Made by a program: the position numbers and the translations under genes. This document shows, in pieces, positions 55,487 to 64,000 of a stretch of DNA of 64,000 nt (position 1 is its first letter; every line of letters begins with the position of its first letter). This stretch comes from Phallusia mammillata (Eukaryota; Chordata; Ascidiacea; Phlebobranchia; Ascidiidae), in assembly GCA_003260075.1 (NCBI GenBank), contig QLIY01000016.1, positions 1 to 64,000 of the forward strand, written 5' to 3'. Below the pieces are notes generated by a model. The model was not told the DNA's origin. It searched no databases and saw only the letters and a list, made by a program, of their open reading frames with translations.

Positions 55487-57068
55487 ATCGGTAGATTCAA
55501 GCATAAATTCAAAACTTTATGGTCAATTTATCCGTTTTTATTTGATACACCACTCAAAACTGCAATTTCAAACGCTGACTTCGTTAAACTTTTTCTTGTA
55601 ACAACCGCATTTTTGGCTCGCAAAATCGTTTTGTGAATAACAATTTTTAAAAAATGACAATACCAAATTACTTTAATCGTGTCCTGCCAAAGTTTTGCTC
55701 GCAAGTTCTAAATAACTTGTTTTATCGTGTTGTAAATATGTGCTGTTTGTTTTACATAATTTTATTACAACCCTTTACCGAAAATTCGCCCATTCGCATG
55801 TTTAAATGACATATTTTTAAGCATCTATGTGGGTTTGCTATACATGAAATGGTGTACTATAATTTTTAAACGATTTACAAATAAAAAAAATAGTTTCCGT
55901 CCAAAATTGTCTCCTTTTTATGAACAGTTCGTGGTTTCCGCCTTGCAATGGAACAACATAGCAAAATTTAGTGGTCTAAGAACCCTTTCAATACATTTGG
56001 TTAAGAATCACACCTGCGACAATATTTTTTGGTCTAGTATTGTGGGGTAGGTAGGCCTGCCTACATACTGTATGAGCGAAAGATGGGCAATTTAAGAACA
56101 CCTAGCATTTTGTATGCTTTAACCCTTTGAGGGTTACTGGTACATATATGTACCACAACTTTGAAGCATCGTAGAAAATTAATTTGTTGTTCGATCGATA
56201 TAATTTTCACACAACCTCTCAATNCAATACATTTGGTTAAGAATCACACCTGCGACAATATTTTTTGGTCTAGTATTGTGGGGTAGGTAGGCCTGCCTAC
56301 ATACTGTATGAGCGAAAGATGGGCAATTTGTGAACACCTAGCATTTTGTATGCTTTAAAAAGAAAACAAATTTCAAAGAACTTGCGACGTGGGTTCTTGA
56401 AAACCTTTCACGAAATCACGAAAACGTTTCACAGACCCATTTGAATCACGGGTTCGGGCTGTGAAACAGTGGGCCGAACTATAAAACCTAACCAAGATAT
56501 AATGTGTCTAATAAGGTTGGCAGCAAAATATGTTGAGTTATTCCGAGAATAGGCCCCTACATATATGTAGGCTGTTGTAATATCAATAAAAACATGCAGC
56601 TTATAGTGACTTAATTGTATGTCCATGCTTGCACTGTACTCCGTAGACTGCAATCATCTGAGCATTTTAGCAAAGCAAGACATTGGAAACTTGCTATGCA
56701 GAGTTGACAAAAAATCAATAAAAAATAGACAAAAAACACTGCTAACAGAAAAAATACTGTTTAAATAAATGGAAAGTCACCCCAATGGGCATTCGTGTGA
56801 AAAGCAGTTACTTAACGTTTACATTATAAGCACATCGTGTACAACATAAAAATGCAATGTACACTGTACGATGTACGTACGAGATTACAAACAAATGCAT
56901 TTACCCTGTAATCACGGTTACCTAACCGTCTGCTCAACCATAAAGAGGACCACACGAAGATACCAAATATCACAACAACGATAATTCTGTAAACTTTGAT
57001 ATAACTATAAAATACTCTTTAACAGCAGCAGGGATATAAAACCAAAAACTCTTGGGGCCACTTTATTT
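55487..57068. repeat. Spacer with ~104-bp duplication at an N
   Basis: 55990-56093 recurs at 56225-56330. The second copy starts just after a single N (56224). The region 55.5-57.0 kb otherwise shows AT-rich sequence and no supported gene. It should hold the 3' ends of the two converging genes. Confidence 0.75.
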
Positions 57069-60000
57069 TCACACTGGTCGGTTGCTGTTGACATGGATGC
57101 GCCTCACTCTGTGTGAACGTGACGACTCATCTAAATCGTCATCACTCTGGCAATGGTGTGTGATTCGGGTGTTGTCGGAGTTGTTCTCTGTGTGTGCTAT
57201 GATAAGGCCTGGACTTGGACGGTCGGGTTCAAATAATAAAACATTTAAGGTTTCTTCGTATATACGCGCCTCAGGAAAATCAACCTGGTAACAGTAAATA
57301 GTTATTTGAAAATCACGCAACCTTGGACTAACATAACCACAACGACTTATACATCCACAAAACAACAAAGAAATATTGGTATCCAACATGAATTCAAGCA
57401 TTAAATTTTTTTGTGCTGTTCTTTTTGTTTGGTATCCAACATTACAACAATAATAAATGCGGCCGTATACAGTGATGATACGAATCAAACTGTCTGCTAA
57501 TGTATAAAGAATCAAAGAGCGAAAAATCAAATTTCTTTCCATGCAGCAGCAAAACTGTGTATCAGAAAATGCATCGATATTAATTATACACGAAGATATG
57601 ATAAATTCTGTAAAACTGTGCAGAAATACAACATACTAAACCATTATCCATTATGCTACTTTTTCCACACAAAAAATGTTTTGTATGTTTTAGCAAACTT
57701 TCCAACACAATCTTCCACAAATTGTGCTACTACTACTATTTTTTTTTTAGGACTCGAGTTAACCTGTGTATTATTAAAAGAAAACACATTACCTTTGTTT
57801 GTTTCTTTTCTGTCGCATAAACAATGGAGGTGCAGCAAATTTCAGCTACTTTTCGATGATTTCCATAATATGACCATTCACAAATGTCATCACCAATAAT
57901 GTTTTTCATGAACAAAATACGACCATTGAAACGCAGCGACAGCTTATCAAACAATTCCAGGTTTTTCAACATGTTATCATCAGATGAACTGCAAAAACAA
58001 ACAACTATAAACTATGTGGTGAAATCATTTCTGGATCTAAGGATTTAAAATACGAAGCACAATTGCCCTGTCAGCAAGAAGTTTTAGATTAACTTAAGGC
58101 CCTACAGTGAAAAAAGTTGTATGCTTAGAGTAGTGATTCTCAACCTTGGCTCTCAGGGTTATATGTATCTCTCAACTACTTATTTTGTGGCTCGCACCAG
58201 ACCTCAGAAAACCACGAAAGATTGCTATTTTTTGATTTCAAGGTAATCATCTTTAGTGATTTTCTGGGATCTTGTTTTTTGTGGCTCCTAACACACTTAA
58301 AAAACTACCATTTGGACCAACAATAAAAAAAATGAGAACCACTGGCTTAGAGTTTTAGACAATAAGGTATCTATTTATTCAGCATTCATTGTTTCACAAA
58401 CCCACAATGCATATTCAATTTTTGCATCTTTTACACCTATTGTTGGCTAAATTGAACCAATGAGCACTGCCTCACAATTAGTATGCTGTATTACTTTGTG
58501 TATGAATATTTGTTGTTTCCACGGTTGTACATGAACTTGACAATAGGTCGCCTTGTGTTTCGAACCAATTCTTGTTCCTCCTTGAGGCATGTAATGATTG
58601 GAACCCGACAAATAGGATCAATTTCATCACTTTTTCTTTCCAATGCTGATTCACATTGCAGAACCAAACCTACAAGTACATACTTTCATTAGTGGATTTC
58701 TGCAAATGCCTCACCATACACTTTTGTTTTGAATTTTTTGAACGTGGGTATGTTTATTAAAATTACTGTTGCAGATTTAAAAGGTATATGGGCACATTCC
58801 AACTCATAGGAATTTTCTCTTACTCCATTGATTTCTTAAGACTAAAACTACTTAACCAAACCAAGAGGGTAAGTAAATGACTTTTGACAAATCAGCAAAA
58901 AATGTTAAACATAGTTAAAAAGTGTAAATGCCCTTGATTTATAATGACATTAAGCTTGTTAAGTAACCTGCCATGTTCATGGAAAAAAATATAAGTTATT
59001 GTTACCTTGAATTAGATAATACTTGGCCTCAGCAAGAAGCTCAGCTATTTCATATCGATTATCTGGCAGGAAAATGGAGCCATCTCTAAGGTAATTGAGT
59101 ATTGCACTGAAGTGTTTTCCACATCGATCGATAAGTATCCAGCCTTAAAAGCAATGCCACAAGTTTATTCGTCGACAGAACTTTACTGCCCAGCAATTCA
59201 CCATGCAACTAGCACCAAAACTTGTATTCAAAATCAGGCTAAAAACTAGAGTAATGTATGATAGTGTTGGTGGCCAATAACATGCCTGGTTGTAAATCGT
59301 ACATAGTTACTGTTGACATAAAATTGACACTGATTGATCAATTTTGCCCTTTACGTGTACACTTTCTTGTGGCAAAATTGATGAATATCAAAATTGCTGC
59401 TGATCACTTTGTTATTAACAAGAATCAAACATATCCTTATTTCTGCAAAACTATCACATTCTACCTTCACTGTCAGATAGGACAACCATTCTTCCGCTGA
59501 ACATGGCTCTCAGCATGTTGTCTTCCTTGGTCAATGTCCCCATAGTTGTGTAGTGAAGCGACCCACCAACATTTAGTTTCACATACTTGTTTGAGCTTAT
59601 AGCTGCTGCTACAGCACTTTCTGTTCAAACAACATTTAGTTTTTTTAACAATTGATTAGTCCAATTTTTTTACTGTGGCACGTTACATTATACTAAGACA
59701 AAAAAACAAAAGGTAGTTATAAAAGTTAGTAATAGTGACCAATAATGATACTTTTATACAAAAACAAGATTACCATTATTCATTTATATCTATAGATTCT
59801 GAACTTGAATATCGTACTGCACACCTATAATGATTTTTTCATTAAGACATAAAAGTAACACTATAATTTAATCTCAGATACCCCTAATGGGCTTAATATT
59901 CTTATACAGTTTGAGGGTGGTACTAAACACCATATGGTATGCCATGTTAACACTTGTAGGGGTATTAAGCCCAAATAGGTATCTGTGATTGAATTATAAT

Positions 60001-60374
60001 TTTATTTTTAATGCAAACCCACACCCCGACCCTAATAGCCCTAACCATCAACATCTACATTATGTTTTTAGTAGATTGCATATAAATTGTGTATTTTAGG
60101 GTAGACCCATATCTGGACTTTTTGTCCATTATACACATACTACCAAAAGTATTGAAACTAGGCTACCTGCTGCTTTGTTTGGTGATAAACTGTGTTCGAC
60201 AAAATTTTTGTCAAGAGCATTTGAAGTGACTGCAGTTGCAGAGGTGCATGCAATGTGATGAACGGTGTTAGCAGGTGGAGGCAGTGCTGCAGTTGATTCT
60301 TTCACCAAGTTTACGGAGGCATTGGGTACATTGGCTGGATAGGTAGTGATTGATGGCGATTCATGTGAAGCCAT
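57069..60374 (-). CDS. KCTD10/KCTD13/TNFAIP1-type BTB protein (BACURD), intact
   Basis: Six exons: 60374-60167, 59620-59465, 59143-59006, 58669-58495, 57988-57793, 57284-57069; 362 residues, all borders GT-AG and in phase. A Pro/Ala/Ser-rich leader of about 80 residues is followed by the T1-type BTB domain ([60 protein letters not shown]). Then comes the family-specific C-terminal region ([72 protein letters not shown]). In vertebrates such proteins are Cullin-3 substrate adaptors that target RhoA, with a PCNA-binding tail. A single gene seems to stand for the three vertebrate paralogues. A hAT MITE lies in intron 4 and another MITE in intron 1. Two decayed copies lie at 10.4-11.4 and 34.3-35.7 kb. 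Confidence 0.95.
58131..58344. mobile_element. hAT MITE (214 bp) in a KCTD intron, exact TSD
   Basis: It starts TAGTGATTCTCAACC (first C mutated to T) and ends ATGAGAACCACTG. GCTTAGAG lies on both sides (58123-58130 and 58345-58352). Confidence 0.88.
59863..59997. mobile_element. MITE (135 bp) with ~35-bp TIR in KCTD intron 1
   Basis: ATAATTTAATCTCAGATACC at the left is matched at the right by the complement of ATAATTCAATCACAGATACC, continuing to GGGCTTAATA on both sides. Interior non-coding. Flanks are AT-rich, so the target copy is unclear. A small palindrome with the same CACAGATAC word is at 61.1 kb. Confidence 0.75.
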
Positions 60375-61776
60375 ATCTCATGTGACCAAACAATCACAAA
60401 TCAATATTAGTCTAAATTGAAACCAACTATTTATCATGAACAAAATCACCAACAAAGCAATAATAATAATAAATATAAAGGTTATATTCCTGACAACTTT
60501 AAAAAACATTAAGCAAATAACAAAATAAACAAGTTTATTCACAAACACAATAGGACTATACTGTTTACATAGTTAAAAAATGGGATGAACTTTTAATATT
60601 TGCTGCTACAAAAACAGGACAGTCTAATTTCTAGTTTAGCACTTGCATTGACTTGGTAAATTCGCTAAGGTTTGATAGAACACTTATCGCCTGTAAATAG
60701 GGCTAAGTTTGAACTGTTTGATGTATTGCACAATAACATTGCTGACATGTGACAGTAAACACTATGATAAGCCTCTTTTTATCGTAGCATTTTAAAGAAT
60801 TTAACAAAACAAAAGTTAAATGAACTTTTGCATTGTTTTGTCATCATTCAATGTTTACCATTGAAAAACAAACAACACTGCGACCATGAACTTTTTTTAT
60901 AGGCTGTTTCTGTATTTGCAGGCGCAAATACAAAAACATATAACCTTTCTGATAATACATCTAACGCAAAAATGCTTCACTTTTATCAGGAAAATTAACA
61001 CAAACCTAAAAAGCGCTGAAGACTCGGACTGTACATTTTGACACAGCACTATAGATATCATACAAAAATTTTGTGCCAAGAATAGTAACATTTTTGGGAG
61101 ATTAAACCAAAGATACTACATACACGTAGTATCTGTGATTAAACGGAAACAACAAAACTAAAACAAGTGTGTTTAGTAAAGAAAATCAATTTCTCGTGAA
61201 TTGGGTATAATTTTTGAAAATATTTGTTTCAATTCAAATTTGTTGGCTTTGGTCCAATTTTGTTCTACGCCACGTTATAGTGTAGTGACTTACTGGTGCT
61301 TTTCATTGTTACTTGCTTTTATTTTTTAGGACCATTGCCACAGGAAAACTTATTTGTAAGTACGCAAACAAAACGTATTTTTTGTACAGTCACACTTGTT
61401 TGCCTATCACCAAGCGCAGTAAACTAAACTAAACGGTTTGCAAATATTTAAAATTAAAGGAAAACCTAAAACACAACATTCAGAAATTTAACAGCAAAAT
61501 ACTATTTATGGGGATATTTCAACTGAAAGATAAAAAGGGCATATCAGGTTATTTGACGTACCAAACTCCAAAGGATATATTTTAGCTTCACGGTTGTGAA
61601 CATGTTTGCACGTTGAATGTGTCGCCCTGTTGACACAAACTCTCAGGTGACAGTTCCCAACCAGGAACAAAAGGCGCCCGGTTTATTCAAGCTAGTTAAA
61701 GGTTTACCAAGTAATGAACGAAACAAATGAGTTCTGAGTTACTGTAGCCGCTATACGTACTGTACCATCTCACAAA
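60375..61776. other. Spacer between divergent genes; possible micro-exon and hairpin
   Basis: 61098-61145 is a near-perfect palindrome (gattaaaccaaagatacta / tagtatctgtgattaaa), probably a deleted MITE. At about 61330-61356 a TTTTTTAG acceptor, 26 bases and GTAAGT donor suggest a small exon, perhaps 5' untranslated sequence of the kinase gene. Nothing else is supported. Confidence 0.35.
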
Positions 61777-64000
61777 ATGGCAAAGAAAATTGAAGTAAGT
61801 TATCGAAGGCATAACAGTTAGTCCATTTTTGCCTAGTTTTGCGAGCCTAAGTTGTTCTTTTGCTATTGTCAGTTGCAAAAGTACGACGCAGAAGAATTTC
61901 AGTGTTTTACTGGAAGTGCTGGTAATCTTGGATCGGGTACTTATGCTGTAGTGATACTTGCAACTCATCAAGTTTTAGGTCAAGTTGCATTAAAGTGTTT
62001 TCCTGCTAGGGGTGGCCAAGCTATGGAGGAACAGTAAGTAGCATTCTACTTTGTCAAACCTTAAAACTTTTACCTTTGTAAAATTTCCCTAGTACACTAG
62101 AAATTAATAGCAAAATCAATCGTTCTATGCTGCTGGTCCGTTTGGAAACGATTTTTAGATTTACCTTGGTTAGTAACGTTTTAACTAGCTGCTGTCACAC
62201 AGGGTTAAAAGCGAACTTGCCTGTCTTCAAAGATCAAACAACGAATATATTGTTCGTGTATTTGGCTGGACAGAATGGTCGGGTGGAAATGCTATTATCA
62301 TGGAGTGTTGCGACTATGGCAATCTCACGACTGTATTGTTGAACTCAAACATTGAACTGTCGGTGCCACTTCTTTTGCAAATGTGCACGGAAATGGCAAA
62401 AGGCCTGGCACACGTCCATAACTTTAGCAAGGAAAAACGCATGGTACATACTGATGTGAAGCCAGGCAATGTCCTTCTGGCAAAAGAGTTGCATTGTAGA
62501 TTATCTGACTTCGGTGGGGCAAAAATATGTAACTACACAACTGCAGTTACGTCAGCTCCCAATCCCAGACGTGATCAATACACTTTAGCTTATACTGCTC
62601 CAGAGGTACTATGCCAACCCAGTTTGCCTTTGAGAAAAGAGCAAGACACTTATGGTTTTGGAATTACTACTCATATGCTTTTGACCCGACGTTTCCCATT
62701 CAATACAGCTAAAGATGTCTTTGTGGAAGCAGTTAAGTCAGGAATTCGACCTGACACTGCAGAGATTGAGCTCCTGAAGAAAAAATCAAGTGGTAAAGAT
62801 CTAGAAAGTATTCAGGTGATGGAAGACGTGATGAAAAAGTGCTGGGAACAAAACCCGGAAGATAGGCCTAATATGTTGGAAGTCGCGAAGCGATTAAGTG
62901 AGCAACTGGCCAAATATCAACGTTTTGAGATTATCAGTAGTGTCATGAAAGCCATGAAACATATGACTCCTGTAGACGATGCTTCAAACCTCACAGGACA
63001 ATGGGTTTCGCTTGACAGATTTATGCCGGAAAGCCGTACTTTCATAGGTGTTCGAGTGCAAGATGACCAACCTTTAGTTGTTGCATCAGAAGGTATGTTC
63101 AAAATTCCATATTTAAGTCTGTTTATCATATAGTAGGAAAGTCTTTGCTGGTGAGGCGTCTCATAAGCATTTCCATGCTGCAAGGAAAAAGTCAAGCATA
63201 TGGGCAACGCGTTGTTTTCCAGTTCGTTATTGTTAAATCCCTGGTATAACTATAAATCCCTGGTATATAACTATAAGACATACGTTTACTAATCCTTGTT
63301 TCCTAATCTTTCAGATGCAGTGTTGAAACAACTGCAAGAAGATCCATCTTTTAGAGAAATATTTCATAACGATTGTAAGACGTGTTTCTAGTCTCAAAAA
63401 CATAGTTTTAAAAGTGTCTAGATATTTGACAAGTTTTTGTTTATGTTGTAGTCAAAACGGCTTCATCGCTGATGCAGCGCTACGTGGACTTCGCGACCAA
63501 CGGCCAATTTAACAACAACTTTACTGTGGCATCCGAACTGCTGAGGATCATCGAATCTAGTCCAATATCTGCGGCCGACAGTGCCGAAGTGTACGCCGCA
63601 AAGCTTACAAAGAAAAATAAGTTCCTCCTTGCATTGTTGTTTTACTATATAGCTGGAACTTTGTACAGAAATAAGCGAAACAAATCGTACGCTTTGGACG
63701 GAATTGTTCGCTGCTGTGAGGGGCTTTTTGATGTCAGCGAAATGATGATGGCCCAAGATCCAGCAAACACAAATATACTGTCTAACCTCAGTATCAAATG
63801 CATTTACCAGTTGTGTAACATTGTTGCAAAGCTATCGTCTGTTGACAAGAAAAACAGATGCTTGATTTGGTCTTGGTGCATGTTCTACATGGAGTGCACC
63901 TACCATAGCACAAAGGACTGGAAAAGTATGGAAGCAACGCTGAATGAGGCATTACGAGGTTTAAACACGGTTTTCGGTGGAGAAGTTAAAAGGCAGTTGA
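61777..64000 (+). CDS. TKL-like protein kinase with helical C-terminal extension (partial)
   Basis: Five exons in phase: 61777-61794, 61873-62033, 62203-63092, 63315-63374, 63452-64000 and onward; the 3' end is outside the window. Residues about 16-300 are a kinase domain: glycine loop GNLGSGTYAVV, Lys47 in VALK, a C-helix Glu in SELACLQR, catalytic loop HTDVKPGN (Asp144), DFGGAK (Asp162), APE in YTAPEV, and CWEQNPEDRP near the end. The catalytic loop has Thr where Arg is usual (HRD), so activation-loop control may differ. The features fit the tyrosine kinase-like, RIPK-type group rather than a receptor; no signal peptide or membrane segment. After the kinase comes an alpha-helical region (from about 377: MQRYVDFATNGQF … CEGLFDVSEMM …) resembling TPR-type or signalling adaptor helices, not recognised further. 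Confidence 0.9.

Noticed and set aside
55990..56330. Tandem duplication in the spacer after the lectin gene
   Set aside because: The second copy starts at a single N, so it is most likely unmerged allelic sequence.

Overview
This is eukaryotic, AT-rich, intron-bearing DNA from an invertebrate, most likely a tunicate (ascidian). The reasons are compact genes with short GT-AG introns, a KCTD10/TNFAIP1-type gene and a collagen-necked intelectin, many small hAT elements, and very high allelic polymorphism. The species call is inference; the genes are read directly from splice-consistent translation.

Layout. 0-16 kb and 29-50 kb form a C2H2 zinc-finger cluster. ZNF genes or remnants lie at 5.9-6.9 (+, intact, 11 fingers), 13.8-14.4 (+, 7 fingers, 5' truncated), 14.7-15.1 (+, broken), 18.6-19.7 (-, 8 fingers, disrupted), 30.9-32.3 (+, 11 finger positions, split by an assembly joint), 38.6-39.7 (+, 11 fingers, intact), 43.5-44.0 and 44.6-45.1 (+, broken), 46.7-47.5 and 49.2-49.5 kb (-, broken). 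Two ~9.5 kb blocks (about 5.0-14.7 and 30.3-40.0 kb) have the same order: an 11-finger gene, its 3' flank, a decayed copy of a KCTD gene, a conserved 5' module and a second ZNF gene. They are old segmental duplicates. A third, partial block is at 41.6-44.1 kb and a fourth 5' module lies at 0.5-2.0 kb.

21.6-28.1 kb holds a dead non-LTR retrotransposon on the minus strand (ORF1 with zinc knuckle, ORF2 with endonuclease and reverse transcriptase). At least ten hAT-type elements with CAGGG/CAGTG-like termini are scattered about, several with exact 8-bp target duplications and two cases of nesting.

50-64 kb is ordinary genic sequence: a four-exon P-loop sulfotransferase-like gene with a C-terminal membrane anchor (-), a three-exon secreted collagen-intelectin lectin (+), a six-exon KCTD10/13/TNFAIP1 (BACURD) orthologue (-), and the first five exons of a TKL-like protein kinase with a helical C-terminal extension (+) that runs off the window. 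The KCTD gene is the intact relative of the decayed copies in the ZNF blocks.

A strong non-biological-looking signal crosses the window. About thirty runs of almost exactly ten G (or ten C) sit at the joints of local duplications whose two copies differ by a few substitutions, and two single N bases sit at similar joints. The simplest reading is alternative haplotype pieces strung together by a fixed spacer. Many apparent tandem duplications, chimeric ORFs and Pro4/Gly4 stretches come from this and should not be taken as real genes.
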